The position numbers and the translations under genes are program-made. 64,000 bases of DNA, taken from NCBI RefSeq assembly GCF_011759365.1, contig NZ_JAARLZ010000005.1, forward strand, positions 62,001-126,000, written 5' to 3'. Positions 45,425 through 52,542 of the stretch are shown here, piece by piece (position 1 is the stretch's first letter; every line of letters starts with the position of its first letter). Source of the DNA: Luteibacter anthropi (GTDB lineage Bacteria; Pseudomonadota; Gammaproteobacteria; Xanthomonadales; Rhodanobacteraceae). Under the pieces are notes generated by a model. The model saw only the letters and a list, made by a program, of their open reading frames with translations. It searched no databases and had not been told where the DNA came from.

Positions 45425-46246
45425 ATGCAAACCTGGTTCATTACCGGTATTTCCCGCGGCCTCGGCCTTGCCATGACCCGCCTGCTCCTGGAACAGGGCC
45501 ACCGCGTCATCGGTACCGTGCGCGAAGGCCACCCGGACGTGCCGCATGCCGGCGACCGCCTGCACGTCATCCATGCCGACTTCTCCCGGCCTGGCGAGGC
45601 CGAACGGGCCACCCGCGAGGCCTTCGGCATCACCGGCCAGGTGGACGTCATCGTGAACAACGCCGGCTACGGCCTGCTGGGTGCGCTGGAACAGTCCACC
45701 GACGACGAGATGGCCCGCCTGTTCGAGGTGGACGTATTCGCCCCCATCCGTATCGTGCGCACCGCGCTGCCTTACCTGCGCACGCAAGGCAGCGGACACG
45801 TCGTCAACATCACCTCCATCGCCGGGCGCGCTCCGGGCGCAGGCTCCGCGCTCTACGCCACCGCGAAGTCCGCCCTGGAAGGTTTCTCCGCCAGCCTGGC
45901 GCGGGAAGTGACACCACTGGGCATCCGCGTCACGGCGGTGGCCCCGGGGGCCTTCCGTACCGACTTCCTGTCGGACCACTCGATCCGGCGCAGCGAAAAG
46001 GAAGACGCCGCCTATACCGATAGCGTGGGCCGGGGCGGCGCAGCATTGGCAGCCATGGCCGGTCGCCAGGCCGGTGATCCGGTGCTGGGCGCAAAGGCCA
46101 TCATCGAGGCGGTCAACGCCAGCGAGCCGCCGCTGCACCTTCTGCTGGGTCCCGATGCCCTGCACCGTGCCCGCGAGAAGCTGGACGCCGTGATCGCTGA
46201 GATCGACGCCTGGGAATCGTTGACGGCCGGGACTGACCACGCCTGA
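45425..46246 (+). CDS. Short-chain dehydrogenase/reductase
   Basis: 273 aa, start with GGAGGA upstream (45413). Classical SDR: cofactor loop TGISRGLG (~6), NNAGYG (~79), catalytic Ser in NITSIAGR (~124) and YATAK (~141). The PG motif (VAPGAFRTDF) follows. The first strand lacks the Asp that favours NAD and a basic residue (Arg) follows the glycine loop, which hints at NADP preference. Substrate unknown; probably induced through the divergent LysR regulator. Confidence 0.9.
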   Translation: MQTWFITGISRGLGLAMTRLLLEQGHRVIGTVREGHPDVPHAGDRLHVIHADFSRPGEAERATREAFGITGQVDVIVNNAGYGLLGALEQSTDDEMARLFEVDVFAPIRIVRTALPYLRTQGSGHVVNITSIAGRAPGAGSALYATAKSALEGFSASLAREVTPLGIRVTAVAPGAFRTDFLSDHSIRRSEKEDAAYTDSVGRGGAALAAMAGRQAGDPVLGAKAIIEAVNASEPPLHLLLGPDALHRAREKLDAVIAEIDAWESLTAGTDHA

Positions 46247-46327
46247 TCACGAAACGACCCCGTTTTCGGCAAGCACGGGCGGGGTCGTCCCCGGTGGATC
46301 GGACAGGATGGTGACCATCGTTGTCAT
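46247..46327 (-). CDS. Possible micro-ORF, 26 aa
   Basis: On the minus strand an ATG at 46327 is preceded by TAAGGAGACAGGCG, an excellent Shine-Dalgarno (AAGGAG) at about 6-7 bases. The frame gives MTTMVTILSDPPGTTPPVLA followed by ENGVVS, then TGA. It lies convergent to the SDR gene, ending one base past that gene's stop, and overlaps the hairpin at 46254-46288. No homologue is known to me and there is no adjacent maturation gene, so it could be a genuine small protein or a chance SD. Stated as a candidate only. Confidence 0.3.
   Translation of the reverse strand: MTTMVTILSDPPGTTPPVLAENGVVS
46254..46288. terminator. Hairpin after the SDR gene
   Basis: ACGACCCCG (46254-46262) pairs with CGGGGTCGT (46280-46288), nine perfect base pairs around a 17-base loop, starting 8 bases past the SDR stop. 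There is no T-run, so termination would need Rho or be partial. Confidence 0.4.
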
Positions 46328-46466
46328 CGCCTGTCTCCTTACTTGCCCTCGCCTCGTCGCGATGCAGCAGGACCATGACGGCCTCATTCGCGACACGAAT
46401 GGCAAAGCTACGCGGCAAGGCAGCAAACGGCGTTCACGGCAGCCGTCACAAATTGTCATGGACAAA

Positions 46467-46484
46467 GTAGACAACGTTGTCATC
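46467..46484. promoter_or_regulatory. NagR-like operator upstream of the chitinase
   Basis: The core GACAACGTTGTC (46470-46481) is a perfect palindrome and, with its flanks GTA and ATC, fits the N-acetylglucosamine LacI-type operator AATGACARCGYTGTCATT known from gammaproteobacteria at about 15 of 18 positions. It lies about 105 bases before the chitinase start, as expected for control by chitin breakdown products. Confidence 0.55.
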
Positions 46485-46588
46485 CAGGACTAAACCCCTC
46501 CCCGCTTCGTCGTGCAGGCAGTACCTCGTTCGGGGAGAGGCTGGCCACTTCCCGTTCGGGATCCATCACTCGAACCGGGAGGTGTCCG

Positions 46589-47857
46589 ATGTCACTGAAA
46601 GTCCTCGGCGGCTGTTCCGCCACGCTCGCCCTTGCCATTGCCGCCGCGCTGTTCCCTGCGCAATCGGCCCACGCTGCCACCGCATGCGCGGCGGCATGGA
46701 GCGCATCCAGTGTCTATACCGGCGGCAATACCGCCAGCCAGAACGGCAACAACTACGTGGCCAACTGGTGGACCCAGGGCGACGACCCGTCCACGCACAG
46801 TGGCCCTTCGGGCAGCGGCCAGCCCTGGACATCGCAGGGAGCCTGCGATGGCGGCGGCAGCACGCCCCCGCCCGATAATCCGCCGCCGGACAACCCGCCC
46901 CCCACCCCGGGCACGTTGCTGTTCAGTCCGTACAAGGACACCTCCATCAACATGGACTGGAACACCAACATCATCTCGACCAGCGTGACCGGCACGCGGA
47001 TTCCCGTGGTCGGTGCAGGCAGCCTCGTATCCACCCAGGTACCGAACCTCGGCGCCATCACGCTGGCTTTTGCCACCGGCGAGTGCGGCAGCGAGAACTG
47101 GGGTGGCGTGCCGGGCGCGGCGTTCGCCAGTGCCAACATCGCGCGGATCAACAGCGCGGGCATCAACTATGTGATTTCCACCGGTGGTGCAGCAGGCAGC
47201 TTCACCTGTGGCAGCCCGATGAACCTGAAGGCCTTCATCGACCGCTACAACGGCGCGCACCTGGTGGGTGTCGACTTCGACATCGAAGCCGGCCAGTCGC
47301 AGGCCCAGCTGCAGTCGCTGGTCAACGGCGCGGTGTATGCCGCCGGCTTCTACCCGAACCTGCGCTTCTCGTTCACCCTTGCCACGCTCGGCGCTTCCGA
47401 CGGCAGCTACGGTGGCGTGAACAGCACGGGCGATGCCGTGGTGAAACTGGTGAAAGCCTCGGGCCTGCAGAACTACACCATCAACCTGATGACCATGGAT
47501 TACGGCAGCGGTATTCCCAGTGTCTGCGTGGTCAAGAGCGGCGGCGTCTGCGACATGGGCCAGTCGGCGATCCAGGCCGTGCAGAACCTGCAGCACACCT
47601 ACGGCATTCCGCTGAGCAAGATCGAGATCACCCCGATGATCGGCGTGAACGACGTCTCCAGCAACGTGTTCCAGATTGCGGACATCGACAAGGTGACCAG
47701 CTACGCGGCGACCAACAAGCTGGCGGGCGTGCACTTCTGGTCGCTCGACCGCGACACGCCGTGCTCGCAGGGCACCGCCTCGCCCACCTGCAACTCACTG
47801 CCGTCCACCACGGTGTTGCAGTACACGAAGCGCTTCCTGAGCAACCTGGGCAAGTAA
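46589..47857 (+). CDS. Secreted chitinase, GH18, with N-terminal chitin-binding module
   Basis: 422 aa, start ATG with GGGAGG seven bases upstream. Signal peptide to about residue 30 (ends AQSAHA). Residues ~31-85 are a CBM5/12 module (AWSASSVYTGGNTAS, YVANWWTQGDDPS). A PPPDNPPPDNPPPTP linker follows (~90-106). The catalytic GH18 domain (~108-420) carries the signature VGVDFDIEA (~226-234), with the catalytic Glu near 231, and a late LAGVHFWSLDRDTPC block. Paired Cys residues suggest disulfides. It hydrolyses beta-1,4-GlcNAc chains outside the cell. The layout matches bacterial ChiC/ChiD-like exochitinases of Xanthomonads and Streptomyces-type GH18. Likely controlled by the operator upstream. 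Confidence 0.93.
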   Translation: MSLKVLGGCSATLALAIAAALFPAQSAHAATACAAAWSASSVYTGGNTASQNGNNYVANWWTQGDDPSTHSGPSGSGQPWTSQGACDGGGSTPPPDNPPPDNPPPTPGTLLFSPYKDTSINMDWNTNIISTSVTGTRIPVVGAGSLVSTQVPNLGAITLAFATGECGSENWGGVPGAAFASANIARINSAGINYVISTGGAAGSFTCGSPMNLKAFIDRYNGAHLVGVDFDIEAGQSQAQLQSLVNGAVYAAGFYPNLRFSFTLATLGASDGSYGGVNSTGDAVVKLVKASGLQNYTINLMTMDYGSGIPSVCVVKSGGVCDMGQSAIQAVQNLQHTYGIPLSKIEITPMIGVNDVSSNVFQIADIDKVTSYAATNKLAGVHFWSLDRDTPCSQGTASPTCNSLPSTTVLQYTKRFLSNLGK

Positions 47858-47865
47858 CCCACCCT

Positions 47866-47897
47866 CCGGGAGCCGCCCCTCACGGCTCCCGGACTTT
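47866..47897 (+). terminator. Terminator after the chitinase gene
   Basis: CCGGGAGCCG (47866-47875) pairs with CGGCTCCCGG (47883-47892) in a 10-bp perfect stem with a 7-base loop, followed by ACTTTACC. It begins 8 bases after the stop codon. The T-tract is short. Confidence 0.65.
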
Positions 47898-47930
47898 ACC
47901 TGGCCGTCTCTCACCGCTCGTGGGATTTTT

Positions 47931-47998
47931 TGTAGGAGCGCGCCTTGCGCGCGACAGGTTTTCGCGAAGAGCGGTCGCGCGCAAGGCGCGCTCCTACA
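47931..47998. repeat. REP-type inverted pair
   Basis: TGTAGGAGCGCGCCTTGCGC at the left and its reverse complement (ending GCGCTCCTACA) at the right form a long cruciform or hairpin. The same element occurs four times around 59.1 kb. This core is a familiar intergenic REP of Xanthomonadales and Pseudomonas. Confidence 0.9.
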
Positions 47999-48062
47999 GG
48001 GTAGCGTGGCGGTGCATTGCTTCGACAGGCTAAGCTTCGGCAGATCGCCTGCCGCCAAGGAA

Positions 48063-49052
48063 ATGCCCGTGAGCCTCGCCATCGACATCACCGATGTCCA
48101 CTCGGCCGCCGAACAACTGAAGGGTGTGGCCGTGCGCACGCCGCTGCTGGAATTCGACACCCTCAATGATCATGCCGGCCGCCGCGTGCTGGTGAAGTTC
48201 GAAGGTGCCCAGCACACCGGTTCGTTCAAGTTTCGCGGTGCCTATAACCGTCTTTCGCGACTCAACGACGTGGAACGCAAGGCCGGCGTCGTGGCGTGGT
48301 CCAGCGGCAACCACGCCCAGGGCGTCGCAGCCGCCGCCGGTCGCCTGGGTATTCCCGCCACCATCGTCATGCCCGCCGATGCACCTGCCAACAAACTGGA
48401 GAACACCCGCCGGCTCGGTGCCGAGGTGGTGCTCTACGATCGCTTCAACGAATCGCGCGAGGACATCGCTGCCGGTATCGCGCAGTCACGGGGCGCCGTG
48501 CGCGTGCCGCCGTTCGACGACCCTTACATCATGGCCGGCCAGGGCACCGTGGGACTGGAAATCATGGAGCAGTCTGCCGCCATGGGCGTGGATGTCACCA
48601 GCGTGCTGGTCTGTTGCGGCGGTGGCGGGCTGACGGCCGGCGTCGCGACGGCGGTAAAAGGCACGCGCCCGGAAACGCACGTTTACTGCGTGGAGCCTGC
48701 GACCTTCGACGATACCGCGCGCTCACTCGCCACGGGCACCCGGCAGGTGGTGGCAAAGGACGCCCGCACCATCTGCGATGCACTGATGACGCCCTCACCC
48801 GGCGAACTCACCTTTCCGATCAACCAGGCGTTGCTGAGCGGCGGCCTGACCGTAAGCGAAGACGAAGTACGCGATGCCCTGCGCTTCGCCTTCCGCTCGA
48901 TGAAGCTGGTGATCGAGCCCGGCGGTGCCGTGGCACTGGCTGCCCTGCTCTTCGGCAAGGCCCCTGTGCATGGCGGAGCCACGGCCATCGTGGTTTCCGG
49001 CTCCAATGCCGACCCCGGGCTTTACGCCAGCATCCTTCGCGAAGACGGCTGA
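48063..49052 (+). CDS. Serine/threonine dehydratase, fold-type II PLP enzyme
   Basis: 329 aa from the ATG at 48063 with CAAGGAA upstream; the longer frame from 48006 begins inside the REP-flanking spacer. PLP Lys in HTGSFKFRGA (~56), the substrate loop SSGNHAQGVA (~81), the phosphate-binding glycine loop CCGGGGLTAG (~183) and SGSN near the C-terminus. There is no C-terminal ACT domain, so it is a catabolic or racemase-like member (TdcB, serine racemase, threo-3-hydroxyaspartate dehydratase) rather than biosynthetic IlvA. It removes water and ammonia from a beta-hydroxy amino acid. Convergent with the HxlR gene. Confidence 0.88.
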   Translation: MPVSLAIDITDVHSAAEQLKGVAVRTPLLEFDTLNDHAGRRVLVKFEGAQHTGSFKFRGAYNRLSRLNDVERKAGVVAWSSGNHAQGVAAAAGRLGIPATIVMPADAPANKLENTRRLGAEVVLYDRFNESREDIAAGIAQSRGAVRVPPFDDPYIMAGQGTVGLEIMEQSAAMGVDVTSVLVCCGGGGLTAGVATAVKGTRPETHVYCVEPATFDDTARSLATGTRQVVAKDARTICDALMTPSPGELTFPINQALLSGGLTVSEDEVRDALRFAFRSMKLVIEPGGAVALAALLFGKAPVHGGATAIVVSGSNADPGLYASILREDG

Positions 49053-49058
49053 ACCGCC

Positions 49059-49505
49059 TCACCCCGGGCGCCGGATTTCCGTGCGAGCGGCGGGCAGCAG
49101 GCTGCCGTCGCTCGCCAGGGGCGCCATGTAGGGAACGGGCTTTCCGGTTTTCGTATCGACCATCCGCGAGCAGCGCTCGCCACGCTCGAACAGGTTTTTT
49201 TCACCCCACTGGCGCATCGCCACCACCACGGGGAAGAGCTGTTCTCCCGCCGCTGTAAGCACGTATTCCTGGTAAGAGCTGCCATCCGACGCCGGCTGCA
49301 GCTCCAGCACACCGGCATCCACCAGTCGTCGCAAACGGTCGGTGAGGATATTGCGGGCCACGCCCAGTTCACGCTGGAAGTCGCCGAATCGCCGTGAACC
49401 GTCGAAGGCATCGCGCACGATCAGCAAGGACCAGCGATCACCGATCGCATCGAGAAAACGGGCCACCGGGCAGATGGCGCTGGTGGGGTGGATGCGCTCG
49501 CTCAT
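49059..49505 (-). CDS. HxlR-family transcriptional regulator
   Basis: 148 aa from the ATG at 49505; the frame runs on to 49580, across the divergent promoter. Typical HxlR start with a metal- or redox-type Cys (CPVARFLDAIGDRWSLLIVRDAF, split: CPVARFLDAIGD, RWSLLIVRDAF), a winged helix (RFGDFQRELGVARNILTDRL, ~45) and the wing YQEYVLT. Divergent from the MFS gene, so it probably represses that transporter and itself. Confidence 0.9.
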   Translation of the reverse strand: MSERIHPTSAICPVARFLDAIGDRWSLLIVRDAFDGSRRFGDFQRELGVARNILTDRLRRLVDAGVLELQPASDGSSYQEYVLTAAGEQLFPVVVAMRQWGEKNLFERGERCSRMVDTKTGKPVPYMAPLASDGSLLPAARTEIRRPG

Positions 49506-49528
49506 GGTTCTGCGACTCCGGTCAGCAA

Positions 49529-49582
49529 GGTTGCATTTTAAAACCATGTAGCCTAGCCTTCCACTAGTTTCAATTTGCAACC
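49529..49582. promoter_or_regulatory. Inverted repeat in the HxlR/MFS divergent promoter
   Basis: GGTTGCATTT (49529-49538) and AATTTGCAACC (49572-49582) are inverted copies of each other, placed symmetrically between the two divergent starts, 43 bases centre to centre (about four helical turns). Each arm would serve one promoter, a common layout for a regulator that controls both genes. Confidence 0.5.
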
Positions 49583-49597
49583 ATTAAGGAAGCCCCC

Positions 49598-50791
49598 ATG
49601 TCCACTGACTTGTCGGTGCCGCCATCGCGCGGCGTCGCGCTGCTGTTCGCCCTCGCGTGCGGCCTTTGTGTCGCCAATGTGTATTACGCCCAGCCCCTGC
49701 TCGATGCCATCGGCCGGGAATTCAGCGTGTCGGATGCCCGGCTGGGACAGGTCATGACCGCGACGCAGGTCGGATGCGCCATGGCGCTGGTCTTCCTGGT
49801 GCCGCTGGGTGATCGCGTCGAGCGACGCCGCCTTATGGTGATCCAGTCCCTGCTGTTGTCGGGCCTGCTGGCTTGTGTCGCCATGGTGCACGAGTGGTAC
49901 CTGCTGCTGGCGGGCATGGCAGGTATCGGCATGCTGGCAACGGCCATGACCCAGGGCCTGATCGCCTATGCCGCCAGCGTGTCGCCACCCGGTAGCCGTG
50001 GCCGGGTCGTGGGTATCGCGCAAGGTGGCGTACTGATGGGCCTGCTGCTGGCACGCGTGTTCTCCGGTGCCATGGGCGATATCGCCGGGTGGCGGGGTAC
50101 GTTCGTGATATCCGCTGCGTTCTCCCTGCTTCTGATCCTGCCGCTGCGCTTGAAGCTGCCCAGAAGCGCTGTACCGGAGCGCCCCATGGGTTATCTCGCC
50201 CTGCTTGCGTCGATGCCGGGGCTGCTTCGCGAAGAACGGGTATTGCAGGTACGCGGCGTGCTGGCCTTGCTCATGTTCGCCGTGTTCAACATTTTCTGGA
50301 ACGCGATGGTGCTTCCCCTGAGCGCGCCGCCACACGCGTTCTCCCATACGGTCATCGGCGCATTCGGCCTGGTGGGTGCGCTCGGGGCCCTGGCCGCCAT
50401 CCGCGCAGGTCACTGGGCCGACCAGGGCTACGGCGCGCGTACCAGCGCCGCCGGACTGTTGCTGTTGCTGGGCGCATGGGTGCCACTGAGCCTGATGGAA
50501 CATTCCATGGCGGCATTGATGCTTGGCATCGTGCTGCTGGACATGGGTGGGCAGGCCATTCACGTCACCAACCAGGGCATGGTGTTCGCCTCGCGTCCCG
50601 AAGCCCATGCCCGCATGGTGGGGCTCTACATGCTGTTCTACGCCGTGGGCAGCGGTACCGGGGCGGCGGCCGGCACGGCCATGTACGCCTACGCCGGCTG
50701 GCAAGGTGTCTGCTGGCTGGGTGCGGCCATCAGTCTGCTTGCCCTGGTTTTCTGGTGGGTGACCCGCGGTGTCACCGGCAAGCGTCGGTAA
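49598..50791 (+). CDS. MFS transporter (drug/metabolite efflux type, YnfM-like)
   Basis: 397 aa, AAGGA about eight bases before the ATG at 49598. Twelve predicted membrane helices. The loop between helices 2 and 3 carries PLGDRVERRRLM, the MFS D-R-x-G-R-R motif. The N-terminus CGLCVANVYYAQPLLDAIG is characteristic of the YnfM/arabinose-exporter-like branch. Substrate unknown; regulation by the divergent HxlR protein suggests an electrophile or drug. Confidence 0.9.
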   Translation: MSTDLSVPPSRGVALLFALACGLCVANVYYAQPLLDAIGREFSVSDARLGQVMTATQVGCAMALVFLVPLGDRVERRRLMVIQSLLLSGLLACVAMVHEWYLLLAGMAGIGMLATAMTQGLIAYAASVSPPGSRGRVVGIAQGGVLMGLLLARVFSGAMGDIAGWRGTFVISAAFSLLLILPLRLKLPRSAVPERPMGYLALLASMPGLLREERVLQVRGVLALLMFAVFNIFWNAMVLPLSAPPHAFSHTVIGAFGLVGALGALAAIRAGHWADQGYGARTSAAGLLLLLGAWVPLSLMEHSMAALMLGIVLLDMGGQAIHVTNQGMVFASRPEAHARMVGLYMLFYAVGSGTGAAAGTAMYAYAGWQGVCWLGAAISLLALVFWWVTRGVTGKRR

Positions 50792-50860
50792 AAGACGGGC
50801 GCCGTCACACCACGGACATACTCCGTGCCCATCCTGCGGCAACGAACCTGGAGTCGCCGC

Positions 50861-51376
50861 GTGACCGATACGCCCCAGGGCTGGGCGCACCTTCTCGCCG
50901 ACAAGGGTCCCAAGCTCGCCAGTTATTTCCTGCGCCGTGTCGCCCATCGCTGGGACGCGCAGGATCTCGTGCAGGAGGTGTATCTGCGCCTGTTGCGCAG
51001 CTCAGGCACGCAGAACGAGCCCGTGCGCAATCCCGAGGCCTACCTGTTCACCGTGGCTGCCAACCTGGTCAAGGAGCATGCGCAGCTACGCCAGCGTGCT
51101 CCGGTGACGGGCGAGGATATCGACGAGGTCATCGAACGGCTGGCCACGCCCTGCGAGGCCGGTGCCGACGTGGACAGGGAACTGCGTCGTCGCCGCCTTG
51201 CCGATGTGATCGGCCGGCTGTCGCCGAAGTGTCGTGCGGTGCTGGTCATGCACTACCGCGACGACATGCCCTACCGCGACATTGCCGAGGCGCTGGGCGT
51301 TTCCACCAACATGGTCAAGAAGTACATCGTCAAGGGACTGGCCGCGTGCCGGCAAGGGATGCAGCACTATGAATGA
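50861..51376 (+). CDS. ECF sigma factor, FecI family
   Basis: 171 aa from the GTG at 50861, chosen because GGAG lies eight bases upstream; the frame is open to a GTG at 50825 but without a site. Region 2 is DAQDLVQEVYLRLLR (~30-44), region 4 is MPYRDIAEALGVSTNMVKKY (~135-155). No other domain. The stop overlaps the fecR-like gene by 8 bases. It is expected to drive the downstream TonB receptor gene when FecR releases it. Confidence 0.9.
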   Translation: MTDTPQGWAHLLADKGPKLASYFLRRVAHRWDAQDLVQEVYLRLLRSSGTQNEPVRNPEAYLFTVAANLVKEHAQLRQRAPVTGEDIDEVIERLATPCEAGADVDRELRRRRLADVIGRLSPKCRAVLVMHYRDDMPYRDIAEALGVSTNMVKKYIVKGLAACRQGMQHYE

Positions 51377-52436
51377 CACCCGTCGCATCGCCGAAGAGGC
51401 CGCCTCCTGGTATCTGGACATGCGTGACGAGCCGGATGCCACTGCCCGTGATCGCTTCATGGCATGGCTGCGGCACTCCCCCCGCCACATCGCCGAATAC
51501 CTCGCCATTGCCCGCCTGCATGGCGATATGCATGCCGCCGCCGCTCTGGACGAAACGCTTGCCGCTGACCTGCTTGCCGCCGCCATGGCCGAGTCACGCG
51601 TGGTGCCGCTTTTTGCGGAACATCCACGCCCGCAGGCAAAACCTGCCGCCGTACGGCGCCCACGGTTGCGCTACGTGGCGGCCGCCGCATCGCTGCTGCT
51701 GGCCGTCGGCATGGCATGGGCCTGGGTGCCTGCCGCCACAACGCCCGTGCGCTACGCCGCCGACACGGGCGAGGTGCGCATGGTGAAGCTGCCCGACGAC
51801 ACCTTGCTGCACCTGTCACCGGGCGGCATCGTGGATGTGGACTTCGACAGCCACGCGCGGCGCATCGTTCTCATGGCAGGCAAGGCGTCCTTCGATGTAG
51901 GGCACGATCCGCTGCGTCCCCTGAGCGTGGAAGTGGGCAGGCAGCGTATCGAGGATATCGGCACCGTGTTCGACGTGGATCGCGATGGCGACGGTGCCCG
52001 TGTGGCCGTGATCAGCGGCAAGGTTTCCGTTTGGCGCATGTCTTCGGCATGGATCGACAGTGGCGCACGCCGTCTGCTCGGGCATGCAACAGAAGGCAAC
52101 CGCGTGGCCGATATCGCCGGTGGCGAATCGCTGCACGTCGACGGTGACGGCCATGTGCTGGATCGCAGCGTGCTGGATACCTCCGCCGCCACCGCATGGC
52201 TACCGGATGACATCCGTTTCCACGACACGCCCATCGGCGTCGTCGCACGACGTTTCAATGCGTATACGACACGCCCCCTGAGCATCGAGGATGCCGCCTT
52301 GTCGGAAAAACGCATCAGCGGTGTATTTCACGCGCACGATCCCGAAGCCTTCGTGAGTTATCTCGGCAGCCTTTCCGGCGTGCGTGTGCAGCGCGAACCG
52401 GATCGCATCAGGATCCAGTCCACGCGCACGCTGTAA
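51369..52436 (+). CDS. FecR-type anti-sigma factor
   Basis: 355 aa from the ATG at 51369, overlapping the sigma gene by 8 bases (ATGAATGA). N-terminal anti-sigma domain (~1-75, with EEAASWYLDMRDEPDATARD), one membrane helix (YVAAAASLLLAVGMAWAW, ~97-114), then the periplasmic FecR domain (~125-260) and a C-terminal DUF4974-like/STN-interacting segment (RFNAYTTRPLSIEDAALSE, ~297). It carries the signal from the STN-domain receptor to the sigma factor. Confidence 0.9.
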   Translation: MNDTRRIAEEAASWYLDMRDEPDATARDRFMAWLRHSPRHIAEYLAIARLHGDMHAAAALDETLAADLLAAAMAESRVVPLFAEHPRPQAKPAAVRRPRLRYVAAAASLLLAVGMAWAWVPAATTPVRYAADTGEVRMVKLPDDTLLHLSPGGIVDVDFDSHARRIVLMAGKASFDVGHDPLRPLSVEVGRQRIEDIGTVFDVDRDGDGARVAVISGKVSVWRMSSAWIDSGARRLLGHATEGNRVADIAGGESLHVDGDGHVLDRSVLDTSAATAWLPDDIRFHDTPIGVVARRFNAYTTRPLSIEDAALSEKRISGVFHAHDPEAFVSYLGSLSGVRVQREPDRIRIQSTRTL

Positions 52437-52475
52437 GAAAAAATTCATCGAATCGGCGGTACCCATCCCACCGCG
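52437..52475 (+). promoter_or_regulatory. Candidate FecI-type promoter for the TonB receptor
   Basis: The 106-base gap between fecR and the receptor opens with AGAAAAAATTCATCG and continues ATCGGCGGTACCCATCCC, an A-tract/GGTACCC pattern I recall before other FecI-controlled receptor genes. Start of transcription not fixed; other patterns are possible. Confidence 0.3.
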
Positions 52476-52542
52476 CCGGGACTCTTGGATGAGGTCGGAC
52501 GACAACACGTGTCCTTTCCCACCCCTCGAAGGAAGTACCCGC

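Noticed and set aside
46308-46493. 61-aa plus-strand frame before the chitinase
   Set aside because: Covers the NagR-like operator; no ribosome-binding site.
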